Source of the DNA: Hydra vulgaris
Taxonomy: Eukaryota > Cnidaria > Hydrozoa > Anthoathecata > Hydridae
Assembly: GCF_038396675.1 (NCBI RefSeq)
Contig: NC_088920.1
Location: forward strand, 67,695,001-67,759,000
Length of the DNA stretch: 64,000 bases
Direction of reading: 5' to 3'
This document shows, in pieces, positions 43,112 to 51,371 of the stretch. Position 1 is the first letter of the stretch. Each line of letters opens with the position of its first letter. A model generated the notes under the pieces. The model worked only from the letters and a program-made list of their open reading frames with translations. It ran no database searches and was not told the DNA's origin. The translations under genes were made by a program, and so were the position numbers.

Positions 43112-43338
43112 GATCAAAAAGACGTAAAAGTCATAGAAAGAGAATACGCAGAAGAGGAAGAGGATTAGCCGATTTTATCACGCCTAAAAATGTAACTAAC
43201 GCATTGCAAGTGGGTTCGCTGTTATACAGTATAAAAAAAGCGTGGAAAGGCAAAAAAACAAAAACGCCTCCTGTTCCTGTTGTTACAAAACCTGCCAACC
43301 CTTATATGCCTCCGGATAAAGTGTTTGAAGTATATTAA
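43084..43338 (+). CDS. Basic core-like protein with Pro-rich tail
   Basis: 84 residues from the ATG at 43084 (an upstream TTG in frame was not chosen). The first 30 residues are almost all Arg/Lys/Ser (KRKRYLRSKRRKSHRKRIRRR). A short hydrophobic helix follows (NALQVGSLLYSI), then a Pro/Val/Lys tail. It resembles adenovirus-like minor core proteins in composition. Confidence 0.55.
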   Translation: MAFKRKRYLRSKRRKSHRKRIRRRGRGLADFITPKNVTNALQVGSLLYSIKKAWKGKKTKTPPVPVVTKPANPYMPPDKVFEVY

Positions 43339-43359
43339 AAAAAAAGTTGTAAAAAAATA

Positions 43360-43692
43360 TTATATTAATTCATTTAATGAATAAATATGTACATATAAAA
43401 AATTGTTTCTTTTTTCTTGTTTTCGTTTCTTTTTGTAACGTTTTATTAGAATAGTTTTTTTTCCTTTGCAAGTTAAACAATTTGTTTTATAAAGATGTAT
43501 TTTTGCAGATCTTTTGGTAACAGTATTAAAAATCCGTATTTCTTGATTTACAACGTGGATAGTGCAGTTTTTTAACAAATGTTGATTTTTTTTTTCTTTT
43601 AAAACTACAAAAAACAGTTCACCATATTCATTGCACGTGGCGCATTTTTCTTCTACGATTTCTTCTAATAGCGTGTGCGCTGTTCTCTTCAT
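43360..43692 (-). CDS. Zinc-ribbon-like small protein
   Basis: 110 residues with two Cys pairs, KCATCNEYG (about residue 17) and NCLTCKGKK (about residue 71), spaced like a zinc ribbon. A very basic segment follows (RYKKKRKQEKR). It starts 8 bases after the end of the protease gene, same strand, so co-transcription is likely. Possibly a nucleic-acid-binding late transcription factor; this is inference. Confidence 0.5.
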   Translation of the reverse strand: MKRTAHTLLEEIVEEKCATCNEYGELFFVVLKEKKNQHLLKNCTIHVVNQEIRIFNTVTKRSAKIHLYKTNCLTCKGKKTILIKRYKKKRKQEKRNNFLYVHIYSLNELI

Positions 43693-43700
43693 GATTCTGT

Positions 43701-44864
43701 TTATATTAAATTCAGAGCGATTTGCCTTTTTATTTCTTTTTTAGTCATGACATCATCAATAGGTACATCTAAAAATTGATTGGCAGTCTTTAATCGCGTA
43801 TAATTGTTTGCGTAAATTCTATCCATTTCATTTTGCATCATGTAATAAATGTTTTCCTCGTTCATCACAGCTGGAATGGCTTGAATATCCAATAGGGATA
43901 ACTTACCCCACGTACCTTCATAATTTGTTCTTAAGAATCCTGCATCTTTTAAAAATCTTTTAGCAGCATTTTGAGCTAATAATTGTTTTTCGTAAATATC
44001 ATAATGTAAAGGAATTTGTTTTGTTTTCATAGACAAAAGATCACGTTCCAGATTTTCCTGTTTTTTCATATAAAAATGCAACTGCATGTCTTTTTCAAAC
44101 AGTTGTTTAGCAGTGTTATCAAGGTATTGAAAGAGTTCGTGTTTAATAAACTGAAAAAATGAATAAAGATTTATTTGAACTAGTGAAGAGGCATGAAGCG
44201 TTGTTACTTCAAAAAAATAATGGTTTAACAGTCTGCACAACGAAGGTAAATATATTTGATCTGTATATAATACATTTTCGCTGCGAAAGACTAGAGCTAC
44301 AAAATAGGCGGCAAATGCACCACATAAACTACTATCATTCCATTGAAAAGGAAATTTATTGTATGAAAAAAATACATTTTGATTGCCAGTGATTTCGCTA
44401 TATTTTAAAATAAATTTGGTAAACCAATAAAATTCACGATTTTCTGCTGTCCATTCTGTAGGAAAATGATTGGATTGACGTATATAAGAATTAATTTCAA
44501 TTTCGTTGTAGTTAATGTTAATCGTGATGATTTGTATATTGCTATTCACTTCTTCTACTGCTTCAAACAAATATTTATTAAATCTTAAATATATTGGAAT
44601 TTGTTGCAATACACTTTCTTCACCTAAACTATCAAAACAAAAAAAATGACCCTTGTCTATTTTCATCAACACTCTCCAATGTTGACCTGCCTCTTTTGTA
44701 GTTTCATTGTTGTAAATGATAAAGGAACCATTTTTTTTCATTTGTTGAATAATATGAATATGTGTTTTTGTTTGACTTAGTTCGTCAAAAGCATATATTC
44801 CTATAAAATAATTTTTAAATTCTGAATTTTTAAAAAAACGAGACAAAGAATCATCAGTAGCCAT
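43701..44864 (-). CDS. Adenain-like cysteine protease with C-terminal extension
   Basis: 387 residues. Catalytic residues appear in the adenovirus protease order: His62 in GQHWRVL, Asp78 in FFCFDSLGE, Gln174 in FPFQW, Cys181 in SLCGAFAAYFV. Adenain is about 204 residues, so the first half is the protease. The remaining 160 residues form helices, a coiled region and a conserved-looking end. In adenoviruses and Polintons the enzyme matures capsid and core proteins. Its likely targets include the basic protein at 41850, which has an LIGKG site. It lies in a leftward group with 43360 and 44871. Confidence 0.75.
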   Translation of the reverse strand: MATDDSLSRFFKNSEFKNYFIGIYAFDELSQTKTHIHIIQQMKKNGSFIIYNNETTKEAGQHWRVLMKIDKGHFFCFDSLGEESVLQQIPIYLRFNKYLFEAVEEVNSNIQIITININYNEIEINSYIRQSNHFPTEWTAENREFYWFTKFILKYSEITGNQNVFFSYNKFPFQWNDSSLCGAFAAYFVALVFRSENVLYTDQIYLPSLCRLLNHYFFEVTTLHASSLVQINLYSFFQFIKHELFQYLDNTAKQLFEKDMQLHFYMKKQENLERDLLSMKTKQIPLHYDIYEKQLLAQNAAKRFLKDAGFLRTNYEGTWGKLSLLDIQAIPAVMNEENIYYMMQNEMDRIYANNYTRLKTANQFLDVPIDDVMTKKEIKRQIALNLI

Positions 44865-44870
44865 TTTTTT

Positions 44871-45512
44871 TTATTCTTCTTTTTCTAAATTAAAAAAACT
44901 CGCAATAAATAGTGTTACAACAGCGTGTAATATATTAACAAATAAAGTTTTTTTGTCGGCGGTTCCTTCCTTTATAATTCCTTCAATGTTTCTTTTAACA
45001 GACTTCTTTTTTAAAGCACCATCTAGTTTTTCTATCAAAGAAGTAATGGTAGGTATTACTTTTGAAGTAAACGTATCCACAAAACCGTCAGTTTGATCGC
45101 CTTCTGTTAGAATCATAGGTGGTTTGATTTTTCTTTCTAGCAGCAAAAGAGTAAGCTTGGTTTTATAGAGTTCTATTACATAATGTTCGCCATAGGTTTC
45201 TTTCAAATCATCAAAGTAGTTGAGATGAATAGAACAAAGTTGAGGATTTTCGAGTAAATTATTAAATTCGCTGTTTTTAAAACATTTTTCAATACTGTAA
45301 GAATTTAATGTTATCCTTTTAGATTTGAGTACATTTTGTAAAAATTCAAACGAATTTTTATCTGTAAAATGTTCTTCTTCTACGTAATCCGATGAAGGTG
45401 AAGAATTTCCAGATTTGTGTTCGTAATATTTATATCTTTTAGATACTTCATCGAGCGCGCACACTGCGCAATTGTTGTGAATTTTTTTAATGATGCTATC
45501 AACGCGATTCAT
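44871..45512 (-). CDS. Unknown protein with C-terminal hydrophobic segment
   Basis: 213 residues. The N-terminus has NNCAVCALDEV and a Ser-rich linker; the C-terminus ends LFVNILHAVVTLFIASFF, a likely membrane anchor or packing helix. It ends 6 bases before the protease ATG, so both are probably co-transcribed. A TATA box lies at 45561-45568. A minor capsid role is possible from location only. Confidence 0.55.
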   Translation of the reverse strand: MNRVDSIIKKIHNNCAVCALDEVSKRYKYYEHKSGNSSPSSDYVEEEHFTDKNSFEFLQNVLKSKRITLNSYSIEKCFKNSEFNNLLENPQLCSIHLNYFDDLKETYGEHYVIELYKTKLTLLLLERKIKPPMILTEGDQTDGFVDTFTSKVIPTITSLIEKLDGALKKKSVKRNIEGIIKEGTADKKTLFVNILHAVVTLFIASFFNLEKEE

Positions 45513-45560
45513 TTTTTTTTAATTAAAAATGTAAAAAAAAATATTTTTAAAAAATTTGAT

Positions 45561-45568
45561 TTTTTATA
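45561..45568 (-). promoter_or_regulatory. TATA box of the 44871-45512 gene
   Basis: TATAAAAA on the minus strand, 49-56 nt before the ATG; no AG leader follows. Confidence 0.45.
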
Positions 45569-45633
45569 CTTTTTTATTCGTTTTATTAAAAGAATACGCT
45601 TCTTTTTTAATAAAAAAGCATTTTTTTTTCTAG

Positions 45634-46377
45634 TTGTGGTTGTTAGATTTGGAATTTATAACCAATAAAGAGATTCACAAGTGGGGAAAAAATTGTATCA
45701 GAGAGTTATGTTTGCGTTCACTTGCTGATAAAAAGTTTTATCACGTACAAGTTATACCATGTGAAAAATTTGAAAACATGGAAGAAAAGGATAAAAAAGT
45801 ATTTTTATACTGTCTAAAGAATATTCATGGATTAGAATATTATCCCACATTCAAATATACCGGTGAAATCATATTTTGCTGCTCCGTAGTGGATTATTTA
45901 AAAACTATATTTTCAAAACTCGAATATAATGTTGTATTTTATAAAGGTGGAAACATGGAAAAAGATGTGTTGACTACAATAAATGATCAAAAAATAGTTA
46001 CATTCGATTTAAATAAATTATTATTTCCAAAATTGTGTAAACTACCTACTTATTTCAACAATGAAAGTTTATGTTTAGAACATTATCATCATAACTATGT
46101 GAAAAAACATATCCACGAACATTGTCCTAAATATGAAACATATATGTTTGCACACTATTTAGAAGATTTTGTAAATGGGTTTATAGAAAATATCGACGTG
46201 CAAGATTATACAGAATTAAATGTTGAAGAATACTCGAGTTTTATTAAATTTATAAAAGATAACATTCAATGTATTTATATATTAAAAAAAGACACTTGTG
46301 AATGTTTTAATAATATATTTCAAGTAAACAAACTTGTATATCAACTTTTTGATATGGAAAAAAAAATAAAAAAATAA
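45634..46377 (+). CDS. DEDD-exonuclease-like (RNase H fold) protein, first exon missing
   Basis: 247 codons, open from 45634, without a suitable ATG. The frame begins immediately after TTTTTTTTTCTAG, a perfect acceptor-like site, and the first in-frame ATG (45778) would remove the conserved start. Segments LLDLEFITNKEIHKW, KNIHGLEY, VVFYKGG and DLNKLLFPKLCKL, then HEHCPKYETYMFAHYL, recall a family of DEDD-type exonuclease-like proteins common in invertebrate repeats and viruses. The D-x-E at the N-terminus would be catalytic. The start must come from an upstream exon or a trans-spliced leader. Family call is moderate. Confidence 0.5.
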   Translation: MWLLDLEFITNKEIHKWGKNCIRELCLRSLADKKFYHVQVIPCEKFENMEEKDKKVFLYCLKNIHGLEYYPTFKYTGEIIFCCSVVDYLKTIFSKLEYNVVFYKGGNMEKDVLTTINDQKIVTFDLNKLLFPKLCKLPTYFNNESLCLEHYHHNYVKKHIHEHCPKYETYMFAHYLEDFVNGFIENIDVQDYTELNVEEYSSFIKFIKDNIQCIYILKKDTCECFNNIFQVNKLVYQLFDMEKKIKK

Positions 46378-46392
46378 AAAAAATTGTCTTGT

Positions 46393-47337
46393 TTATAATC
46401 CTTCTTCCGCAGTCACATAATATTTGGTGTAATGATTGTTTGTATGAATAGGTTGTTTCGATACTATTTTGTCGTTTTCATAATTATAAACTTCCTCCTC
46501 TTTTCTGTATAAAATCTTTGAAATGTTAAAATTTCTCTTAAAGAAAAAAAACCATTGAGCTGTGGGAAACATTTCTATTAAACTTTTTTCGTGAAAATTG
46601 CAGCGTTCAAAGGCTTTGTAAATGTACACTTTATCTCCTTCTTGATGTACTTTTTTTTGTATAAAATATTCATAAATAGGAACGGGTGTGTATAAGGTAT
46701 AATAACCATTATGAAAAACTTTATCGTCAAACGAAAAACAAGGTAGTGGGTCCATGCAAGCTGGAACAACATAATTTAACAGTTTACAATTTTTCTTCAA
46801 CTGATCATATTCCCATTTGTTAGATAGATAAGGAAACAAAAAATAATACTTTAAAGTGGGTTTAAGTTTGCTTTTCCACGAAGTTTGCTTTTCCATGTTT
46901 TTTGATTTGTAATAAAGTTTATATACTTTAAGAAAGTCTTCTAGTTGTTTTTTTAATTCTTCGTGTTGTTTTTCTACACTTGTTTTGATTACATTTATAA
47001 AATCATCGTTTATCAGGCGACATACTTCGAGCATGTTCGTTCTCCATGATGGTGCTTGTTCTACAAAATTCATATAACGACGTGATGGTTTTTCAAACAA
47101 ATCAAGTTTATTTTCATAGTCTTTAGCTATAAAAATATAATATAAATCCTTGAATTTTTCTTCTTCCAAGTTTAATTCCAAGTTAAAATTTTTTAAATAC
47201 TTAAAGATAATGTCTTGCCATTCTTCATACGTGTTATTTAAATGGTGAAATTCAAACAACATAGGATGTAATTCATTATCTGGATAAAAAAGTTGAACAG
47301 CTTTGATAAGACTTTCGTCGAGTTGTTTGCTAGTCAT
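46393..47337 (-). CDS. Unknown 314-residue viral protein
   Basis: ATG at 47337 chosen, since the upstream in-frame GTG lacks support. The sequence is rich in Lys, Tyr, Phe and Asn with no recognised motif. Segments such as LYTPVPIYEYFIQKK and PTAQWFFFFKRNFN suggest a globular mixed fold. A TATA box at 47381-47388 places it in the structural-type class. Convergent with the 45634 gene (16 bp apart). Confidence 0.6.
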   Translation of the reverse strand: MTSKQLDESLIKAVQLFYPDNELHPMLFEFHHLNNTYEEWQDIIFKYLKNFNLELNLEEEKFKDLYYIFIAKDYENKLDLFEKPSRRYMNFVEQAPSWRTNMLEVCRLINDDFINVIKTSVEKQHEELKKQLEDFLKVYKLYYKSKNMEKQTSWKSKLKPTLKYYFLFPYLSNKWEYDQLKKNCKLLNYVVPACMDPLPCFSFDDKVFHNGYYTLYTPVPIYEYFIQKKVHQEGDKVYIYKAFERCNFHEKSLIEMFPTAQWFFFFKRNFNISKILYRKEEEVYNYENDKIVSKQPIHTNNHYTKYYVTAEEGL

Positions 47338-47380
47338 TTTCTCTTTCACAAATGAACTAGCGTTTTATTTTTTTTCACCC

Positions 47381-47388
47381 TTTATATA
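47381..47388 (-). promoter_or_regulatory. TATA box of the 46393-47337 gene
   Basis: TATATAAA (minus strand) 44-51 nt before the ATG. Confidence 0.55.
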
Positions 47389-47485
47389 GGAAAATAGAGA
47401 GATTAAAAAAAAACAAGTTTTTTAATATTAAAACAGGTTTTTTAAATCAAAAAAATTACAAAAATTTTTATTTAAAAAAAAAAAA

Positions 47486-48190
47486 TTATTCTTCTTCTTC
47501 TGGTACTTCTGGTACTGGTTCTGGTTCGACTTTGGTTTTTTTTGTTTCAATTTCAGCAAGCTCGAGCGAAGCTCTTTTCAAATTTTGATTTAAATTTCGT
47601 GAAACGCCATTTTTAATTAACGAATTATGAAAAGATGGTTCTATAGCCAACTGTCTTGCATATTCTGTAGTATAAATTTCGTCTTCTTCTTTGGCTAATC
47701 GTATACTAAAATTGCTAAAATCGATCGTTTTTAATATGCGAGTTTTAGGGTAAGCTACTTGCCTATAGGCTTTGTTTTGAGCTTCTTCCATAGCCATCAT
47801 CAAACTTTCCAATACTTTTTTGGTCATTTTGTTATGATTAAATATAAACACCGCATTATTAGTGAGTTCGCCTTTGTTCATTTTAAATGTGTTGTCGTCT
47901 TTAGTCAATTTCAATTCGCATCTAAACAAATAATTTGTTTTGTTGAGATCGCACATTTCTCTATATCTCCATGGTAACAAGATTTCACAACCCTCATTTT
48001 TTTGTTTGTAAATCAATTCTTTTTTATTAAAGTTAAATTGCGCCAACGGTTTAAGAGGAACAGTAGAATATTGTTTTTCTTTCACATTTTTTTCTTCTTT
48101 AAATTCAATGAGCCACAAAGTTGCAGCTGCTAGATCTGCAAATTTAACATAGTTATTATCATTGCAGTAAACAATTTCAAACTCTGTCAT
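47486..48190 (-). CDS. Unknown 234-residue protein with acidic tail
   Basis: The N-terminal two thirds look globular (FADLAAATLWLIEF, LPWRYREMCDL, LKTIDFSNFSIRL). The end is a Pro/Glu tail (PEPVPEVPEEEE). Family not recognised. A TATA box at 48241-48248 precedes it. Faces the dUTPase gene across a 308 bp divergent intergenic region. Confidence 0.6.
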   Translation of the reverse strand: MTEFEIVYCNDNNYVKFADLAAATLWLIEFKEEKNVKEKQYSTVPLKPLAQFNFNKKELIYKQKNEGCEILLPWRYREMCDLNKTNYLFRCELKLTKDDNTFKMNKGELTNNAVFIFNHNKMTKKVLESLMMAMEEAQNKAYRQVAYPKTRILKTIDFSNFSIRLAKEEDEIYTTEYARQLAIEPSFHNSLIKNGVSRNLNQNLKRASLELAEIETKKTKVEPEPVPEVPEEEE

Positions 48191-48240
48191 TTTTTGATGT
48201 TCGTTGTGTTGTGAATGAACTTTGAAATGGAAATGAACTC

Positions 48241-48248
48241 TTTTTATA
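48241..48248 (-). promoter_or_regulatory. TATA box of the 47486-48190 gene
   Basis: TATAAAAA on the minus strand, 51-58 nt before the ATG. Confidence 0.5.
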
Positions 48249-48430
48249 CTGTTTCAGTTGAAAAGAGAGATTAAAAAAAACAAGTACTAAACAAGTTTTT
48301 TTAGAAAAATGTTAATCCCTTAATCAAGAGTCTAAAGTTCAATGTGTGGTACGATGAACTTTAAACTTTGTACTTTACACTTTTAATTCTGTTTTTAATG
48401 ATAGAGATAATGTTGTTATGACTACTATTT

Positions 48431-48440
48431 TATATAAAAA
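48431..48440 (+). promoter_or_regulatory. TATA box of the dUTPase gene
   Basis: TATATAAAAA 59-68 nt before the ATG at 48499. No T-tract/AG leader occurs between them. Confidence 0.55.
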
Positions 48441-48498
48441 GAGTGGAAAAACAACTTGAGGTTATCATCTTTTTGGACAAGACAGCGAGATAGATAAA

Positions 48499-48972
48499 AT
48501 GGAAAATAAAGAGTTTAAATCACTTGAAATTACAGATATTCATGAATGGTCTTTTTATGAAACAAAAGAAAGCGCTTGTTTTGATTTGAGAAGCTCAAAG
48601 GATGTTATACTTCAACCCCATCAACGTGTTTTAGTAAATACTGGAGTGTATATAGATAAAATGGATTCAAATTTAGTAGGACAGATATATTCAAAATCAG
48701 GTATTGCTTTTAAACATGGTGTGGTAGTGTTCAATGCTCCAGGCATAATAGATGTCGATTATAAAGACGAAATTAAAGTCTTATTGATGAATCATTCTGA
48801 AGAAAATGTTGTGTTTAAACGTGGAGATGCTATTGCTCAAATGGGATTTGTAAAAATGTTTAAAGCTGTAAAAAATGTAATAGAATTTGATGGGTGTTGT
48901 TGTGGTCAAGTAAAAATGACAATGATTAAAGATGTAGAAAGAAAAGGTGGTTTTGGATCCACTGGAAAATAA
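48499..48972 (+). CDS. dut: dUTPase (trimeric type)
   Basis: 157 residues with all five motifs: ACFDLRSS (motif 1), IYSKSGIAFKHG (2), NAPGIIDVDYKDEI (3), RGDAIAQMGF (4) and RKGGFGSTGK (5). The enzyme hydrolyses dUTP to dUMP and pyrophosphate, limiting uracil in viral DNA and supplying dTMP synthesis. Length is normal and no key residue is missing, so it should be active. It uses a TATA promoter, unlike the helicase and polymerase genes. Confidence 0.93.
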   Translation: MENKEFKSLEITDIHEWSFYETKESACFDLRSSKDVILQPHQRVLVNTGVYIDKMDSNLVGQIYSKSGIAFKHGVVVFNAPGIIDVDYKDEIKVLLMNHSEENVVFKRGDAIAQMGFVKMFKAVKNVIEFDGCCCGQVKMTMIKDVERKGGFGSTGK

Positions 48973-49027
48973 TTTTTTTGTAAAATATTTTTGTAAATTT
49001 TTTTTATTTTTTAGATTAGTAAAAATT

Positions 49028-49429
49028 ATGTCATTTCTTCTTTTGGACGCTTGGAACGACATTAGAAAATTAGATGTTGAACAACATACTCGTTTAAAAA
49101 CCATATCATTGTTTGTAAGTTACGGTTGTCAAGCTATTTCATTTGGTGAAGTAGTCGATAATACGATTAAAATGAAGACGAACTTTTATCAAGCAATTAT
49201 TTATCAAGCAACTAATTTATCAAATTTATATTTGATTGTTTTTGAAACTATTTATGAAAATTGTCAATCTATGAAAAACATGATATTATCAATGAATATA
49301 AGAGATGACGAAAATTATTTAACAGATTTACAATTTATCGAAAACACTTTTTTAGAATTAATAACATTTATTAATAAACATATTAAATGTAAACAAAATT
49401 TAGTATCATTTAACTGTATAATCATTTAA
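49028..49429 (+). CDS. Helical unknown protein, family H1 copy a
   Basis: 133 residues. ATG 49028 is chosen because the T-tract/AG leader (AG at 49013-49014) sits 14 nt before it; an upstream in-frame ATG would read through the tract. The pattern W.DI..LD.EQ..RL..I..FV followed by a Cys near the end matches the next gene. No domain known. Confidence 0.55.
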   Translation: MSFLLLDAWNDIRKLDVEQHTRLKTISLFVSYGCQAISFGEVVDNTIKMKTNFYQAIIYQATNLSNLYLIVFETIYENCQSMKNMILSMNIRDDENYLTDLQFIENTFLELITFINKHIKCKQNLVSFNCIII

Positions 49430-49555
49430 CTGTATAAATGAAGTGTATCATTTTTTTATAATTTTAACTGTATAAACATTGTTCTGTATATTTTTTATTT
49501 ATTTTTTAGATTAGTAAAAAAAATTTTTATTTTTTTTAGAAAAAACTATTAAAAA

Positions 49556-49996
49556 ATGGATTGGTCTACACGCTTTGCTTGGGATACTATTTTACAACAT
49601 GATGAAGAACAATATGGACGTTTATCAAATATAATGGGTTTTGTTGGTAACCGTCATATGGATTCATTTACTCGTGTAATGGAAGATATTAATGATATGA
49701 AAAGTTCTTTCATACAAACAATTCAAGTCATGTCTTTAAATAAAGTAGATTGCTATTTGGACATTTTTTCTAAAATTAAACTTGATTGTGGCGAAAGAGA
49801 AAAATTACTTATGGAAAATATAGAAGATATTGTGATTGAGGATATGAACGAAATGGAAAAGAATAGTTGTATTTATAATTATATAACGAGTTTAAAAACC
49901 ATTGCAGAAATTTTTTCAGAATTGTTAACTTTTAGTTATAAACATATTGAATGTAATCACGATTTAAATTATGAATTTAAACATTTATCTGTATAA
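49556..49996 (+). CDS. Helical unknown protein, family H1 copy b
   Basis: 146 residues, paralogue of 49028-49429: WDTILQHDEEQYGRLSNI corresponds to WNDIRKLDVEQHTRLKTI, and ELLTFSYKHIECNHDL to ELITFINKHIKCKQNL. Predicted all-helical. Upstream is a T-rich region with AG elements near 49509 and 49539. Function unknown. Confidence 0.55.
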   Translation: MDWSTRFAWDTILQHDEEQYGRLSNIMGFVGNRHMDSFTRVMEDINDMKSSFIQTIQVMSLNKVDCYLDIFSKIKLDCGEREKLLMENIEDIVIEDMNEMEKNSCIYNYITSLKTIAEIFSELLTFSYKHIECNHDLNYEFKHLSV

Positions 49997-50030
49997 TTTT
50001 TTTATTTTTTTTAGATTAACTAATTAAAAA

Positions 50031-50528
50031 ATGAATAATGAAAAATGGTCTGAAGATCGCATCGAATGGATTACCAAATGTTACAAACTACATCATTCTG
50101 AACGGAAATTGTGGGAGTTTTTGGAAAAATTATCACCTGTTTTTTATTTTCATTTTGTTATTGTTAAAGAATTTTTAACTAACGACGATCATCAAGATGG
50201 CATAGTGGGACAACTTGATAAAATAACAGAAATTATAGATAAAAATAACGAGCTCATCAAAAAATATCTCAATATACGTCAATTTTTAATAGAGATGTTC
50301 AATTTCATGATTGTCACTTGCAATGCTGCGATTGAAGAAGACGAATTTATTGTAAAAAAAGAAAAGGAAGAATTTGCAAGAAGAGATGAAGCCTTGTTCT
50401 CTTATATGAAAGTAAACGTGGACATGAAAAATTTTCATTACATTTCAAAGCACGAAGAAAGATTAATATTAAAAAAAACAATTAAAAATTGTTTTACGCT
50501 TCTTCTTATAAATATTTATATCGAGTAA
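50031..50528 (+). CDS. Helical unknown protein, family H2 copy a
   Basis: 165 residues with long helices. KKEKEEFARRDEALFSYMK matches the corresponding part of the next gene (EDKEKQKERDMVMIEYIEK). Leader AG at 50013-50014 followed by attaactaattaaaaa. No function assigned. Confidence 0.55.
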   Translation: MNNEKWSEDRIEWITKCYKLHHSERKLWEFLEKLSPVFYFHFVIVKEFLTNDDHQDGIVGQLDKITEIIDKNNELIKKYLNIRQFLIEMFNFMIVTCNAAIEEDEFIVKKEKEEFARRDEALFSYMKVNVDMKNFHYISKHEERLILKKTIKNCFTLLLINIYIE

Positions 50529-50590
50529 CTTGATTTTTTTTATACTTTTAATAACTTTTGTATTTTTTTTTAGGTAAACTAATAAAAAAT

Positions 50591-51112
50591 ATGGATTTCT
50601 TTCGAGATTATAAATGTGGAAAATACATCTCTCATAAATATAGAAAGTTGGATAAACGTAACGCAGATGTTGCTGCTGAATATAAAATAGTAAAATGTTT
50701 TGTTGAATATGGTGATGATTTTAAAGATTATTTTAAAAATTTTCACGTCAACATGTTAAATGAAACAGTAGACGAATTGAACCGTTTAATACGAAAAGAT
50801 GCTGAAAAAGATGGTTTTATAAACAGATTGAGAACTTTGCAACTGTATTATCAAGCCATGCACAAATTATTTACGACAAATCAAAAAGAGATTGAATGGC
50901 TTAAAATAGAGGTAGAAGAAGATAAAGAAAAACAAAAAGAAAGAGATATGGTTATGATTGAGTATATTGAAAAAAATGTCCCTGAATTTCGCAAAGAAAT
51001 AATGAAACATTTTTCTTTTGTCAACAAGACTGAAAAAACAATACGTATTCGCGAAGAATTACAACTTTCTTTTTTAAAAACAATGGAATATTTGAGTACC
51101 TTTTTTGATTAA
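50591..51112 (+). CDS. Helical unknown protein, family H2 copy b
   Basis: 173 residues from the ATG at 50591, chosen because the leader AG (50572-50573) precedes it; an upstream alternative would cross the tract. Charged helical protein, paralogue of 50031-50528. No motif beyond coiled-coil character. Confidence 0.55.
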   Translation: MDFFRDYKCGKYISHKYRKLDKRNADVAAEYKIVKCFVEYGDDFKDYFKNFHVNMLNETVDELNRLIRKDAEKDGFINRLRTLQLYYQAMHKLFTTNQKEIEWLKIEVEEDKEKQKERDMVMIEYIEKNVPEFRKEIMKHFSFVNKTEKTIRIREELQLSFLKTMEYLSTFFD

Positions 51113-51148
51113 ATTTTTTTTTTCTCTTTAGATTACATAATAAAAAAA

Positions 51149-51313
51149 ATGGTAAAAATAATAGTTCGACCAACAAACAGCATTATGGCAACAACACCAA
51201 CAATTTGTCAATACATAGAATTGTGTCATCATAAAGAATGTCAAAAGACTAAACTTATTTATGCAATGAATGTGGAAAAAAAAATTGTTATCAATAATAT
51301 CATTTTTAGATAA
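51149..51313 (+). CDS. Tiny Cys/His protein (54 residues)
   Basis: A short frame with the full accessory leader (AG at 51130-51131, attacataataaaa, ATG). It contains CQYIELCHHKEC, a possible zinc site similar in flavour to the Cys clusters of the 52-54 kb family. The conserved leader is the main evidence that it is real. Confidence 0.45.
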   Translation: MVKIIVRPTNSIMATTPTICQYIELCHHKECQKTKLIYAMNVEKKIVINNIIFR

Positions 51314-51339
51314 ATTTTATTGTCATTTTTTTAATCATT

Positions 51340-51371
51340 TTATTGTATTTTTTTAGATTACATAATAAAAA
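51340..51371 (+). promoter_or_regulatory. Representative T-tract/AG leader (accessory and replication genes)
   Basis: T-rich tract, AG (51355-51356), then attacataataaaa and ATG. The same layout occurs on the plus strand with AG at 49013, 50013, 50572, 51130, 51991, 52375, 52643, 53070, 53391, 54000, 54486, 54731, 55018 and 56280. On the minus strand it occurs at 33241, 33577, 34442, 35207, 35746, 36891, 37163, 37817, 38184 and 39422. It reads as a 3' splice site or as an A/T-rich promoter/initiator. Confidence 0.65.

Noticed and set aside
44159..44392. 77-residue plus-strand frame inside the protease gene
   Set aside because: Antisense shadow of the protease.
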